A DNA stretch of 64,000 nt, from the NCBI RefSeq assembly GCF_024758505.1, contig NZ_CP077970.1, positions 3,658,001 through 3,722,000 of the forward strand, in the 5' to 3' direction. Position numbers and translations under genes: made by a program. Below the pieces are notes generated by a model. The model ran no database searches and was not told the DNA's origin. It worked only from the letters and a program-made list of their open reading frames with translations. The stretch's first letter is position 1. Every line of letters begins with the position of its first letter. The stretch is from Bradyrhizobium arachidis (GTDB lineage: Bacteria; Pseudomonadota; Alphaproteobacteria; Rhizobiales; Xanthobacteraceae). Below are positions 1 through 9,628 of the stretch, one piece after another.

Positions 1-1
1 C

Positions 2-565
2 GAGGCCGCGCAGGATCTCGGCAGCTACGCGCGGGCAGATGTCGTGCGGCTGGAGGGACTCTATGTCTGCTTCCGGCCGGCGTTTTCCGCGACCGACTCC
101 ATCAATGCCTATCTCGTCCAAATTCACTGGGACGAGGCCGAAGGCTGCCTGACGTTCGAGGAGCGCGAGCGGGTTGACGCGGGGCACACGCAGAAGGGGC
201 GGGTCTACATTCCGGACGGCCGTCCCTTCATGAGCTTCGTGACGGTCGAGCGAGGGGCGATCCGCGTGATCATGGTCTCGCGCCCCGAAAGCAACGAGCC
301 CGCACGCGGCCTCATCATGACGCTGGCCAGTCCCGGCGGGGCTCATTTCACGCCGGCGAGTGCGCCGATCGTGCTGCGGCGCATGGCCGACCGGGCGCCT
401 CAGCTCGGCTTCGTGCATCCGAGCACCGCCGATTACGACGACTATCGCCGGGAGCTGGAGATGGTGACGCCGATGTTCGGCTGTCTTGCCACCGCGCCGC
501 GCGCGAGCGCGACGATCCAAGCCGCACCGGACGGGCCGGGTGCTCACCTCGCCGTCGTCAGGTAA
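2..565 (+). CDS. Hypothetical protein, 5' end outside the window
   Basis: The reading frame is open from the first bases, so the gene starts upstream; 187 residues are visible before the TAA at 563-565. A GTG at 44 could start a shorter form, but no convincing ribosome binding site precedes it. The visible part has no signal peptide or membrane segment and reads as a soluble, beta-rich domain with several alternating hydrophobic stretches. I do not recognise a family. The missing N-terminus could carry a helix-turn-helix or another domain that would define its role. The next gene follows after about 90 bases on the same strand. Confidence 0.6.
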   Translation, partial: EAAQDLGSYARADVVRLEGLYVCFRPAFSATDSINAYLVQIHWDEAEGCLTFEERERVDAGHTQKGRVYIPDGRPFMSFVTVERGAIRVIMVSRPESNEPARGLIMTLASPGGAHFTPASAPIVLRRMADRAPQLGFVHPSTADYDDYRRELEMVTPMFGCLATAPRASATIQAAPDGPGAHLAVVR

Positions 566-657
566 AGAGCTCCCGGGCTGCCCGATCGCCACCACCTGTG
601 CTAGCGGTATGAGCATGGTCCTGGAGCGCCGCGCACCGCGCGGCCGGAGGAGGCAGC

Positions 658-1299
658 ATGCTCACCGTTCATCACCTCGGCAAGTCGCAATCCGAGCGCA
701 TCGTCTGGCTCTGCGAAGAGCTCGAAATTCCCTACGAGCTGAAGCGCTACGCGCGCGATCCCGTGACCATTCTGGCGCCCGCCGACTACAAGGCGCTGCA
801 TCCGATCGGCGCGGCGCCTGTCATTGAGGACGGTGGCGTCGTGCTCGCCGAATCCGGCGCGATCGTCGAGTACATCGTCGCAAAGTACGGCCAGGGCCGC
901 CTGACGCTGCGCACTGAGGATCCCGATTTTGCGCAATTCCTGTATTGGTATCATTTCGCCAACGGCACGTTCCAGGCGGCGATGGGCCGGGTGATGATCC
1001 TCAACCGCCTCAAGCTGGCGGAGGACAATCCGGTGCTGCTTGCGATCCGCGCGCGCCTCGACCGCGCCTTCGACCTCATCGAAGCCCGCACTGGAGCTGC
1101 GGAGTATCTGGCGGGAAAGGCATTCACCACCGCCGACATCATGATGGTTTTTTCGCTCACCACGATGCGGTACTTCCAGCCCTATGATCTCACACGCTGC
1201 CCGAACATCGTCAAATACCTGGCGCGGATCGGCGCGCGTCCGGCCTACCGCCGCGCGATGGAGAAGGGCGATCCGGGCATGGCGCTGCTGTTGAGCTGA
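658..1299 (+). CDS. Glutathione S-transferase family protein
   Basis: 213 residues, the usual GST length. The N-terminal thioredoxin-like half (about 1-80) begins with MLTVHHLGKSQSERIVWLCEE, the pattern of bacterial GSTs with a Ser near residue 11 placed to activate glutathione. It also holds the cis-proline glutathione-site motif around IGAAPVIEDGG and the ESGAIVEYI helix. The C-terminal all-helical half has the TTADIMM N-capping-box-like motif. A GGAGGAGGC ribosome binding site lies just before the ATG. It probably conjugates glutathione to electrophiles in the cytoplasm; the substrate is unknown. A racemase gene follows in the same direction after 55 bases, with no obvious functional link. 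Confidence 0.9.
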   Translation: MLTVHHLGKSQSERIVWLCEELEIPYELKRYARDPVTILAPADYKALHPIGAAPVIEDGGVVLAESGAIVEYIVAKYGQGRLTLRTEDPDFAQFLYWYHFANGTFQAAMGRVMILNRLKLAEDNPVLLAIRARLDRAFDLIEARTGAAEYLAGKAFTTADIMMVFSLTTMRYFQPYDLTRCPNIVKYLARIGARPAYRRAMEKGDPGMALLLS

Positions 1300-1354
1300 C
1301 GCCGCTTCGACTTCTTCTCCACGACCCGATTGAACCACTTTTGGGAGGCGCCAG

Positions 1355-2044
1355 ATGCAGACTGTTGGCCTGATTGGGGGCATGAGCTGGGAGAGCACCG
1401 CGCTTTACTACAAGCTCATCAACGAGCGGGTCCGCGATCGCATGGGCAAGCTGCATTCGGCCCCGCTGCTGATGTATTCCTACGACTTTCAAGAGATCAA
1501 GGAAATGCAGTACGCCGGCCGCTGGGGGGAGGCGGCGAGCAGCCTGGCGGAGGTGGCGCGGCGTCTCGAACGCGCCGGCGCGCGCGCGATTGTGTTATGC
1601 ACGAACACGATGCACAAGTTGGCGCCTGACATCATGTCGAGCGTGACCATCCCGTTCATTCACATTGGTGACGCGACTGCGCAGCGAATTCGGGCCCGGG
1701 GGTACCGGCGGCTCGGGCTCCTCGGCACGAAGTTCACCATGGAGGAAGACTTTTACATCGATCGACTGCGCGCACATGATCTCGACGTCTTGGTTCCACC
1801 TGCCGACGAGCGAGCTGATGTGAACCGCATCATTTACGACGAGCTGTGCCTTGGAATCGTCGCGGCTCCATCTCGCCATCGCTATCAGGACGTAATGGCA
1901 ACGCTCGTCGCGCGCGGCGCGGAATGCATTGTCCTCGGCTGCACCGAGATCACGATGCTGGTCGGGCGGGACGACACGGCGGTCGAGACATTCGACACGA
2001 CCGCGATTCACGCAGAGGCAGCGGCTGATTTCGCGATCGGATGA
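1355..2044 (+). CDS. Aspartate/glutamate racemase family protein (YgeA/RacD-like)
   Basis: 229 residues. It starts MQTVGLIGGMSWEST, the hallmark of the Asp/Glu racemase family, and carries both catalytic cysteine contexts: VLCTNTMHK near residue 86 and VLGCTEITML near residue 197. Family members interconvert L- and D-amino acids without cofactor using these two cysteines; YgeA-type enzymes have broad substrate range. GGGAGGCGCC precedes the ATG by a suitable distance. A cytoplasmic role in D-amino-acid metabolism is likely, but the substrate cannot be read from sequence. The convergent neighbour ends only 34 bases away. Confidence 0.88.
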   Translation: MQTVGLIGGMSWESTALYYKLINERVRDRMGKLHSAPLLMYSYDFQEIKEMQYAGRWGEAASSLAEVARRLERAGARAIVLCTNTMHKLAPDIMSSVTIPFIHIGDATAQRIRARGYRRLGLLGTKFTMEEDFYIDRLRAHDLDVLVPPADERADVNRIIYDELCLGIVAAPSRHRYQDVMATLVARGAECIVLGCTEITMLVGRDDTAVETFDTTAIHAEAAADFAIG

Positions 2045-2078
2045 CTGAAATTTCGTGGGGCGCGCCGTATGCCGGAAC

Positions 2079-3155
2079 CTAGTGCTTGGCGGGCTCGACG
2101 ATCTGCTGCTCGACGACGGTCAGCCGTCCCGGCAGCGCGCCCGCGCGCAGCATCATTGCCACGGTCATGGCTTCCTGGATCGTGAAGTTGCCGGAGATCT
2201 GCCCGGAGCCGCCGGTGATCGGCTCGCGGATGACAGGTGCCGAGAGCACCTGATCGTCGAGCACAATGGCAAAGGGCTTTCCGATATTGTCGGCGGTAAT
2301 GTGAGCGAGGCGGCGTGTGCCGCGCGCGTTGAAGCGGAACGAGGCGATTGGGTCACGCGTGCCGGTTGCAAGGCCCGGACTGGCGTCGACGATATCGTCG
2401 CCATCCATGCCGCCGTCCCTGAGGACGAGATAGGGCTGCTTGTCCTTGTAGCCGTAGAGCACTTCCGCGCCTGACGGTGGGGAGTTCTTCACGGCGTCTT
2501 CGGCCGACATCGAGAGATCGATGAGGCGAATGCTGACCCGCACTTTCCTGGCGAAGATTGCGGCCACACGATCGGGATCGGCGACGCCGGGGAGCAGCAC
2601 GCGAATGCGGTCGGCGCCATCGGGCAGCACGCCGGCCTTGATGTCGGCATTGCGCAGGCGCTGCTCGATCATCTCGCTGGACTGCCCGACCAGATCGTGC
2701 AGGCGGTCGGCGAAGGCACCTTGCGTCGGCGCAATCCGCGTCAGCCCGCCGCCGGCATCGGAGACCTCGATGCCGGACGGCGTCTTGGCTTCAGTCGCAG
2801 GGGTGAGCTTGCCGAGCACGCGGTCGCGATCTTTGGCGTCGGCAATCTTCACCTCGACGCCGCCGTTGTTGATCGCGAGACCCGAGAACGGGACGCGGCC
2901 CTCGCGCAAGGTGCGGTAGAGATCGTCGCGCAGGTCGGTCACAATAGCCTCGCGCAAGGCCGCTGCATCGACCTTGAACACGATGCGGGAGCCGCCCTGC
3001 GTCTCCAGCGCCTTGGCGGCATTGGCTGCGATGGCCGCGCGCGCCTTGTCGAGTTGCGCGTCGGCGGCCGCGGTATTGGGAAGGAAGGGCACAAAGGCGA
3101 GGGCGACGAAAAACCCCGCCATCCTGGTTCTCTCGGCCCACATTGTCATGGTCAT
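2079..3155 (-). CDS. Exported SecD-like periplasmic domain protein lacking the membrane translocase part
   Basis: 358 residues from the chosen ATG at 3155, which has AAGGA just upstream and begins a signal peptide (hydrophobic segment about residues 13-28, then AAADA). The open frame reaches back to 3233, but that part is not signal-like. The body matches the periplasmic P1 region of SecD: QGGSRIVFKVDAAALREA, a repeat of SecD-type alpha/beta modules, then IGKPFAIVLDDQVLSAPVI and LRAGALPGRLTVVEQQIVEP, which in SecD stands immediately before transmembrane helix 2. The protein stops there, so helices 2-6 that take part in proton-coupled export are absent. It cannot be a complete SecD; it may be a secreted paralogue with a binding role. 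Confidence 0.75.
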   Translation of the reverse strand: MTMTMWAERTRMAGFFVALAFVPFLPNTAAADAQLDKARAAIAANAAKALETQGGSRIVFKVDAAALREAIVTDLRDDLYRTLREGRVPFSGLAINNGGVEVKIADAKDRDRVLGKLTPATEAKTPSGIEVSDAGGGLTRIAPTQGAFADRLHDLVGQSSEMIEQRLRNADIKAGVLPDGADRIRVLLPGVADPDRVAAIFARKVRVSIRLIDLSMSAEDAVKNSPPSGAEVLYGYKDKQPYLVLRDGGMDGDDIVDASPGLATGTRDPIASFRFNARGTRRLAHITADNIGKPFAIVLDDQVLSAPVIREPITGGSGQISGNFTIQEAMTVAMMLRAGALPGRLTVVEQQIVEPAKH

Positions 3156-3299
3156 GCCGTCCTTTTCGCCCGCAAAGCTCTTGCCAGTCTCTTGGTCCGG
3201 CTTTCGGGCGCGGAGGTTCAATGTCGCGGCCACTCGAACCCGGGCGGTTGCTGGCGCAACCCAAGGAATTGAAGAAGCTGATCGGCGCAGGAGCGGGCC

Positions 3300-4019
3300 A
3301 TGCGGGCCAAGATGATCGGGTTGGTCTTGTCGGCGATGCTCGTGGTGAGCTCAGCCTCGGCCTACGACGCCTACGATCCCAAAAATTGTATCGGCGTCGA
3401 CTGGGACGATGCCCATGCGGTGGTGGCCGCGCAAGTGACCGCGAGCCCGCGCGTCAATTTCGTCAAGAGCCCCTATGACGACGACTTCAAGGCTGCCGCT
3501 TGCCCGGCGGCCAGTGCGGCCTGCCGCAAGGCGTCCTATCTCGTGCCCGGCGACGTCGTGCTGTCGGGGCGGACCGTCGGCGAATTCACCTGTGTGAGCT
3601 ATCAATCGCCCTCGGCAAAGAAGCCGGTCTGGACCAGGGGCTGGCTGCCGAGCGCCGCGCTGCGTCCGCTGGCGCCGGCGTCCGCGCCCGCGGCATCGGA
3701 TTGGTTGGGCACGTGGACCCAGCCGGGTGGCACGATCGAGATCGCGCCTGGCGGTCTCGGCGGCCGGCTGCACGTCGAGGGCGAGATGGTGGTGCCCACC
3801 GCGCGGGACGTCCACACCGGCGTCATCGACGCCCAGGTGAAGCCCGGGGCCGACACCATCGCCTTCCTCGAGGATGGCTGGCTGCCGTTCGAGACCAAAT
3901 GCGATAGCGGCTGCCGGGTGCGGATGCAGCGCGTCGGGCCCTATCTGATGGTCGAGGACAATGGCGACTGCGGCGGCGCCGGCGTGAGCTTTACGGGGCT
4001 CTATCGCAGGAAGAAATAA
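3300..4019 (+). CDS. Exported hypothetical protein
   Basis: 239 residues with a signal peptide (MRAKMIGLVLSAMLVVSSASA) and AGGAGCGGG before the ATG. Residues about 25-125 contain four cysteines and a possible SH3-like fold (AAQVTASPRVNFVKSPYDD...VPGDVVLSG...WTRGWLP). After an Ala/Pro linker, residues about 135-239 form a second domain beginning DWLGTWTQPGGTIEIAP, with two cysteine pairs (TKCDSGCRV and a late DNGDCGG). This suggests a disulfide-stabilised periplasmic protein. No enzyme motif was recognised. It diverges from the SecD-like gene across about 145 bases. Confidence 0.7.
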   Translation: MRAKMIGLVLSAMLVVSSASAYDAYDPKNCIGVDWDDAHAVVAAQVTASPRVNFVKSPYDDDFKAAACPAASAACRKASYLVPGDVVLSGRTVGEFTCVSYQSPSAKKPVWTRGWLPSAALRPLAPASAPAASDWLGTWTQPGGTIEIAPGGLGGRLHVEGEMVVPTARDVHTGVIDAQVKPGADTIAFLEDGWLPFETKCDSGCRVRMQRVGPYLMVEDNGDCGGAGVSFTGLYRRKK

Positions 4020-4183
4020 GGACTGGCGTCCGATTTTTTCGCCATAGCCAGCGGTGGACGGCGGCCCGATCATCGATCATTCTGTCGGCTCGCGATCCGT
4101 GCCATGCGCCGGATCACGGCCTCGCCCAACGATGTCAAAGACGCGGGGGCGGGGAAGTGGAAATCGAGGGAGGACGGACTGAC

Positions 4184-6091
4184 ATGGCGGGCATTCACGC
4201 GCTCGATCGGCTTATCGGCGACAGCTATCCGGAATTGACGACGGATGAGGAGGTCCGCGAGTTCGAGCGGGTCCCCTATGCGGACCGCGTCGCCGCCGCC
4301 AGCACCTATGAGGCGATGAAGCTCGGCGCTACGCGCAATCCGGACGCGCCGGCGATCCAGTTCCTGCAAAATGCCGATCCGGCCGATACGCCTGTCGTGG
4401 TGACCTATCGCGATCTCGTCGCGCGCATCACCCAGGCCGCCAACATGTTCCACGCGCTCGGCGCCGGCAAGGACGATGTCATCAGCTTCATGCTGCCGCT
4501 GGTGCCCGACGCCTTCGTGACGCTGCTCGGCGCGGAAGCCGCCGGCATCGCCAATCCCGTCAATCCGCTCTTGGAGCCGCACCAGATCGCCGAGATCCTG
4601 GAGGCCGCGAACACGAAAATCCTCGTCGCGCTGGGGCCGATGCCCGGCACCGACATCTGGCAGAAGGTCGAGCAGATCCGCCCGCAGCTCAAGCATCTCA
4701 AGGCAATCGTGCAGGTGTTCGGCGGCGGCGATCCGGCCAACGGCATCTATTCCTTCAACGATCTGATCAAGCAGCAGCCGGCCGATCGCCTCGTCAGCGA
4801 CCGCAAGATTCTCGATAGCGACATCGCGGCCTATTTCCACACCGGAGGGACGACCGGCACGCCGAAGCTGGTGCGGCATACCCATGCCAACCAGGTCTAC
4901 CAGGCCTGGGCGCTCAATCTGCTGCTGCAGACCAAGCCCGGCGGCAATCTGTTGTTCGGCATGCCGCTGTTCCATGTCGGGGGATCGTTGACGCAGGTGC
5001 TGACGACGCTGTCGGGTGGCGGCTCGCTGGTCGTGCTGTCGCCGAGCGGCTGGCGCAATCCGAACGCGGTGAAGAACATCTGGGCTCTCGTCGAACGCTT
5101 CAAGCCGGAGGCGCTGTCGAGTGTGCCGACGGTGCTCGCCGCGACGCTCGGGATTCCGCGGGGCAACGCCGATATCTCAAGTTTGAAATATGCCGCCGGC
5201 GGCGGCTCCGCGATTCCCGTCGCCGTCGGCTCGGCGATCCAGGACAAGCTCAAGCTGCCGGTCGTCGAAGTCTACGGCATGACCGAGACGTCGAGCGTGC
5301 ACACCATAGCCTATCCGTCGCGGCCGATCCGGCTCGGCTCGGTCGGCCTGCCGATGCCTTACGCGCGTGTGCGCGTCGTCAAGCTCGACGCCGACGGCCG
5401 CCTGCTCGGCGACTGCGCACCCGACGAGATCGGCGTCGTGATCATGGCCGGGCCGGGCGTGTTCGGCGGCTATCTCAACGACACCCACAACAAGGGCGCG
5501 TTCGTCGACGATATCTGGGTCAACTCCGGCGACCTCGGCCGGCTCGACAAGGATGGCTATCTCTGGATCACCGGCCGCGCCAAGGATCTCGTGATCCGCG
5601 GCGGCCACAATATCGATCCGGCACCGATCGAGGAGATCATGTTCCAGCATCCCGCGGTCGGCTTCGCCGCCGTGGTCGGCCAGCCCGACGCCTATGCCGG
5701 CGAATTACCGGTCGGCTATGTGCAGTTGAAGCCGGGCGCGACCGTGCAGCCGGGCGAGCTCGAGGCCTGGGTGCGTGAGCGCACGCCGGAGCGCGCCGCC
5801 GTGCCTGTGCAGGTCATCCCGATCGATCCGATGCCGGTGACCGGCGTCGGAAAAGTGTTCAAGCCGCAATTGCGCTGGGACGCCGCGCAACGCGTGTTCA
5901 CCAATGTGCTCGCGCCGCTCACCGAGAAGGGTATCGACTGCAAGGTGAAAGTCGGCGCGCATGGCAGCCACGGCTCGATTGCGACGGTGACGATCGCGGG
6001 TGTGGCGGCCGACAAGCGCGAGGCGGTGACGGGCGAGGTGCAGAAGCTGCTCGGGCCGTTCGTGATGCGGCACGAGGTGGTGTTTGGTTAG
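4184..6091 (+). CDS. Acyl-CoA synthetase (AMP-forming)
   Basis: 635 residues from the ATG at 4184, chosen because GAGGGAGGA lies just upstream; the frame also offers a GTG at 4157. It is an ANL-superfamily adenylating enzyme: phosphate-binding loop HTGGTTGTPKLVRHTHANQ, aromatic/adenine motif VYGMTETSS, the A7/A8 block SGDLGRLDKDGYLWITGRAKD followed by IRGGHNIDP, and the catalytic C-terminal lysine in VTGVGKVFK. It activates a carboxylic acid with ATP and transfers it to CoA. The chain extends about 70 residues beyond the usual C-terminal lysine into an additional small domain. The substrate is unknown; no beta-oxidation genes are adjacent. Confidence 0.9.
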   Translation: MAGIHALDRLIGDSYPELTTDEEVREFERVPYADRVAAASTYEAMKLGATRNPDAPAIQFLQNADPADTPVVVTYRDLVARITQAANMFHALGAGKDDVISFMLPLVPDAFVTLLGAEAAGIANPVNPLLEPHQIAEILEAANTKILVALGPMPGTDIWQKVEQIRPQLKHLKAIVQVFGGGDPANGIYSFNDLIKQQPADRLVSDRKILDSDIAAYFHTGGTTGTPKLVRHTHANQVYQAWALNLLLQTKPGGNLLFGMPLFHVGGSLTQVLTTLSGGGSLVVLSPSGWRNPNAVKNIWALVERFKPEALSSVPTVLAATLGIPRGNADISSLKYAAGGGSAIPVAVGSAIQDKLKLPVVEVYGMTETSSVHTIAYPSRPIRLGSVGLPMPYARVRVVKLDADGRLLGDCAPDEIGVVIMAGPGVFGGYLNDTHNKGAFVDDIWVNSGDLGRLDKDGYLWITGRAKDLVIRGGHNIDPAPIEEIMFQHPAVGFAAVVGQPDAYAGELPVGYVQLKPGATVQPGELEAWVRERTPERAAVPVQVIPIDPMPVTGVGKVFKPQLRWDAAQRVFTNVLAPLTEKGIDCKVKVGAHGSHGSIATVTIAGVAADKREAVTGEVQKLLGPFVMRHEVVFG

Positions 6092-6114
6092 CCGCGCGTA
6101 GCGTGGGGTGAACT

Positions 6115-6143
6115 CGTCGGGCCGCGCAAAGCGCGGCCCGACG
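6115..6143. terminator. Perfect 13-bp stem between convergent genes
   Basis: The arms CGTCGGGCCGCGC and GCGCGGCCCGACG are perfectly complementary around an AAA loop. The hairpin sits between the convergent acyl-CoA synthetase and ABC binding-protein genes, so it probably works as a bidirectional terminator. There is no long T tract. Confidence 0.65.
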
Positions 6144-6170
6144 TCTTCAGGTTGGATGAACGTCTCGCCG

Positions 6171-7556
6171 CTATCCGCGGATTGCCGCATTGGCCTTTTC
6201 GGCAGCGGTGGTCATTGCCGCCTTCGCTGGTGTTGCGCCGTTGACCACTTCATTGACGCCGATCATGAAGGCGTCGAGGATGAGTTTCGATTGCGGATGG
6301 AAAAGGATCGCCTTGGCGCGGTCGACATCGGCATTTTGCAGGTTGCTCAGTGCCGCCTCTGCGGCTTGGGCGCCGAACGCCTTCTTGAAGCCGTCGCTGG
6401 ACCAGGCCGACACGCGTGTCGTTGCGAGCCCCGCTGCGGCCGTCTGCAGCGATGTCGGCTTGCTCGTCGCCCACGCCAGGAATAGGAAAGCGGCCCGCTT
6501 GTTTTTTGATTTCGAATTGATGCACGCCTGCCAGTGCGACATGAACGGGACGGGAGTGCGGCCGGGCAGATGCGGAAAGGCTGCATAGCCAGCCTGATTG
6601 GCGACACGGCTCTTCGCTGGATTGGAGATGTCGGTTGCGAAGTTGCTGCTGTCGATTGCCATAGCTGTCCTGCCCTGAATGAAGTCGTCCAGCACGTGGT
6701 ACCATTCATAGCTGCCGGCGCCGAACGGCCCGGCCTGGCTGAGCAACTGTCCGTACATCTCGACGGCGGCGATCGCCTCCGGGCTCGCAAAGCCGGCCTT
6801 ATTGTCTTTCACATCTTTCACAAGGGTCCCGCCGTAAGAGAACACGAAGCCGATGGCCGGCGGGCAGGAGTTGAAGCTGGCTTGGGCGCGCATGGCGATG
6901 CCCGACATGTCGTTGGTCTTGATCGCCTTGGCGGTCGCTAGCAGCTCTTCGAAAGTCTGAGGAACCGGCAGGCCCTTGGCTGCCAGCGCATCTTTGTTGA
7001 TGAACAGGGTCATCGCCTCGGACGTAATCGGCATGGCGTACCGTTCACCATCGGTCCACAGCGGGAAAGCCCGGGCCGTCTTGAGAAGGTCGTTCTCGTC
7101 ATACCAGGGAAGATCGATCAGAGACTTGTTGGAATAGTAGGCGCTTAACGGCTCGAGCCATCCTGCCGAGACGCCTTGGCCATAGGTCGTGAACATGAAC
7201 ACGTCGGGCGTGGTGCTGCCACGCGCTAGCTTGATCGGCACGGCGCCCATGTACGTGGTTTCCAGCTGGAAATCGGAATCCACCGTGATGCCGGTCAGTT
7301 TGGTGAATTCCGGCAAGAGCGGAGTGATCGCATTCGACCACGGGTGAATCGCTCCCGCGAGCGTTATCGTCTGTCCCGCAAACTGCTTCCAATCGATCGC
7401 CGCGTTGGCGTAATTCGCGGCGGCATCCTCGGCAAACCCCAGCCGCGAAAGCGCGGTTAATGTCGGCAGGACTGCTCCCGCCTTGCCCAATGCCTTGACG
7501 AAGCTTCTTCGGCTGGTCGAGGCCCGACCGCCCAGTGTGTTTTCACCCGGTGCCAT
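6171..7556 (-). CDS. ABC transporter substrate-binding protein, family 1, Tat-exported
   Basis: 461 residues from the ATG at 7556, preceded by TTAGGAGT; the frame extends further upstream without a plausible signal. The N-terminus has a twin-arginine signal, SRRSFVKAL followed by a hydrophobic stretch ending LGFAED, so the folded protein is likely exported by Tat. The rest follows the sugar-type extracellular solute-binding family 1 pattern (PEFTKLTGITVDSD, YAMPITSEAMTLFIN, FIQGRTAMAIDSSNF, WATSKPTSLQ). It would bind a carbohydrate or similar solute in the periplasm. No permease or ATPase gene is adjacent, so its transporter is elsewhere or lost. Confidence 0.88.
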   Translation of the reverse strand: MAPGENTLGGRASTSRRSFVKALGKAGAVLPTLTALSRLGFAEDAAANYANAAIDWKQFAGQTITLAGAIHPWSNAITPLLPEFTKLTGITVDSDFQLETTYMGAVPIKLARGSTTPDVFMFTTYGQGVSAGWLEPLSAYYSNKSLIDLPWYDENDLLKTARAFPLWTDGERYAMPITSEAMTLFINKDALAAKGLPVPQTFEELLATAKAIKTNDMSGIAMRAQASFNSCPPAIGFVFSYGGTLVKDVKDNKAGFASPEAIAAVEMYGQLLSQAGPFGAGSYEWYHVLDDFIQGRTAMAIDSSNFATDISNPAKSRVANQAGYAAFPHLPGRTPVPFMSHWQACINSKSKNKRAAFLFLAWATSKPTSLQTAAAGLATTRVSAWSSDGFKKAFGAQAAEAALSNLQNADVDRAKAILFHPQSKLILDAFMIGVNEVVNGATPAKAAMTTAAEKANAAIRG

Positions 7557-7766
7557 GTTGGTACTCCTAACCTGGTCACAACACGTGACATGCGACGCTA
7601 TGTCTCTCGCAAGCCAAATGACGGACTGCGAAACCGGTGCAACATGCGGATCGAGAATGTCGGGTTCCCGGCTCACCTGTGCGGACCGGTCATGCTATTC
7701 TAGCAAATGCTTTGACGTCGGCACAGAACATAGCCGGTCAAGCGAGCTCCGAAGACGCGCGGCCAA

Positions 7767-9617
7767 ATGTCAGTCTTTGCTCGGGGCCATTTTTTTCGGT
7801 GGTTTGCCCGTCCGCTCGTCGTGGCGGGTACGGTGCTGCTGATGCTGTTTGCCGCGACCGCTCTTCTCGGCCTGGAATATTGGCAGGAGCGACAGACGGC
7901 TCATCACGTCGTTGGGCATAGCCGCCAGGTGCTCGAAACGCTTGATCGACTGCGGGCGATCATCGCCGAACTGGAGAACGAAAGGCGCGGGTATCTGATG
8001 ACCCTCGATCCCGCCTATCTCAAGGCCTATGGCGTCTCCGACGAAGGCGTGCGACGAGAGGCGCAGGCGCTACAGACGCTGGTTGCAAGCGATCCAGCGC
8101 AGAGCCATCGCGCCACACATCTGACGCTGACCCTTTCAGCAAAGCTGCGCGAGATCGACGAGTTGGTGAAGACGGCCGGCACCTCGGGGCTGGCGGCGCT
8201 GGCGATGACCCGCAGCATGGATCAGATACGGTCGCAAATCGATCTGATGGTGGATCACGAGCGCTTCCTGCTCGCCGAACGGGAGTCACGCGCCGAGGCG
8301 TTCGAGCAACGCTGGATCTGGCTCATTGCTGCCGCCGTTGTCCTTGTCGTCGCGCTCGCCGGTGCCGCGCTGGCGCTCGCGCGCTTCGAAGCGAGACGAC
8401 GCAGAACGACAACAGAGGAGAATGTTCAGCTTCACAGCGATCTGTTGGTGCGCGACAGGAAGATCCGTCGCCTGGTCGACTCCAGCATCATCGGGATCAT
8501 CATCTGGGACCTCGACGGTCTGATCTTTGATGCGAACGATGCCTTTCTCCAAATGGTTGGCTACGATCGGGAAGATCTCGCCTCGGGTCGTCTGCACCGC
8601 CACACGCTGACGCCGCCGGAATGGAGCGGCGGCGACGCGCGCAACATCGCGGAGTTGATGGAGACCGGGTCCGTCCGGCCGTTCGAGAAGGAGTACATTC
8701 GTAAGGACGGCGGCCGGGTGCCCGTGCTGATCGGCGGCACGATGTTCGAGGAAAGCAGAAATCAAGGCGTCAGTTTTGTCCTCGATTTGACCCAGCGAAA
8801 GCAGGCGGAAGCCGAAGCCCGCGAAAGCGAGCGGCGCTACCGTGAAGCCCTGATGGAGCTAGCGCACGCCAATCGCGTCAGCACGATGGGGCAACTGACA
8901 GCTTCGATCGCCCATGAAATCAACCAGCCGATCGCGGCGGTGGTGGCCAACGCGCAGGCCGGGTTGAACTGGCTGGCCCGTCAGCCGCCAAACCTGGTGC
9001 AACTCCGGCAGTCGCTCGAATACGTCGTCAGCGACGGCCTGCGAGCCGGCGACGTCATCGGCCGGATCCGGGCGCTCATCAAAAAGACGCCGCCGCGCAA
9101 GGAGGATCTCGAGATCAACCAGATGGTGCTTGAAGTCATCGCCCTGACCCGTGGCCAAGCGCACAAGAAACATGTCTCGGTGCAAACGCAACTCACGGAG
9201 GGCTTGCCACTCATTCAGGCGGATCGGGTCCAGCTCCAGCAAGTGATCCTGAACTTGATCGTCAACGCGGTCGAGGCGATGAGCGAGGTCAGCGAGGGAA
9301 CACGGGAGTTGCTGATCAGCACCGACAGAGAGGGGGCGAATGGCGTGCTTATCAGCTTGCGGGATTCCGGTCCGGGACTGGATCCGAAGAACGTCGACCG
9401 CCTGTTCGAAGCCTTCTACACCACCAAGGCCGCGGGCATGGGCATGGGCCTGGCCATCTGCCGTTCGATCATCGAGGCCCACGGCGGACGGATGTGGGCC
9501 GGTGCGAATGAGCCTCGGGGCGCCGTCTTTCAGTTCACCCTGCCTCTAGAGCCAGACGAGACCGCTTCTGCCGGCATGGATGCCGATTTGCCCACTGTGC
9601 GCCGCCGAGCCTCGTGA
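7767..9617 (+). CDS. Sensor histidine kinase with CHASE3-like sensor and PAS domain
   Basis: 616 residues. Transmembrane helices at about 16-37 and 184-206 bracket a roughly 145-residue helical extracytoplasmic domain (LRAIIAELENERRGYLMT) typical of CHASE3. A PAS domain lies at about 230-345 (IIIWDLDGLIFDANDAFLQM). The kinase core has the phosphoacceptor H383 in ASIAHEINQP, the N box NLIVNAVEAM, G1 DSGPGLD, F box LFEAFYTTK and G2 GMGMGLAICRSI. The core resembles the FixL/HPK4 group. It presumably senses an external or membrane signal and phosphorylates a response regulator, but no regulator gene is next to it. It diverges from the binding-protein gene. Confidence 0.9.
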   Translation: MSVFARGHFFRWFARPLVVAGTVLLMLFAATALLGLEYWQERQTAHHVVGHSRQVLETLDRLRAIIAELENERRGYLMTLDPAYLKAYGVSDEGVRREAQALQTLVASDPAQSHRATHLTLTLSAKLREIDELVKTAGTSGLAALAMTRSMDQIRSQIDLMVDHERFLLAERESRAEAFEQRWIWLIAAAVVLVVALAGAALALARFEARRRRTTTEENVQLHSDLLVRDRKIRRLVDSSIIGIIIWDLDGLIFDANDAFLQMVGYDREDLASGRLHRHTLTPPEWSGGDARNIAELMETGSVRPFEKEYIRKDGGRVPVLIGGTMFEESRNQGVSFVLDLTQRKQAEAEARESERRYREALMELAHANRVSTMGQLTASIAHEINQPIAAVVANAQAGLNWLARQPPNLVQLRQSLEYVVSDGLRAGDVIGRIRALIKKTPPRKEDLEINQMVLEVIALTRGQAHKKHVSVQTQLTEGLPLIQADRVQLQQVILNLIVNAVEAMSEVSEGTRELLISTDREGANGVLISLRDSGPGLDPKNVDRLFEAFYTTKAAGMGMGLAICRSIIEAHGGRMWAGANEPRGAVFQFTLPLEPDETASAGMDADLPTVRRRAS

Positions 9618-9628
9618 GCATGTCGGTG

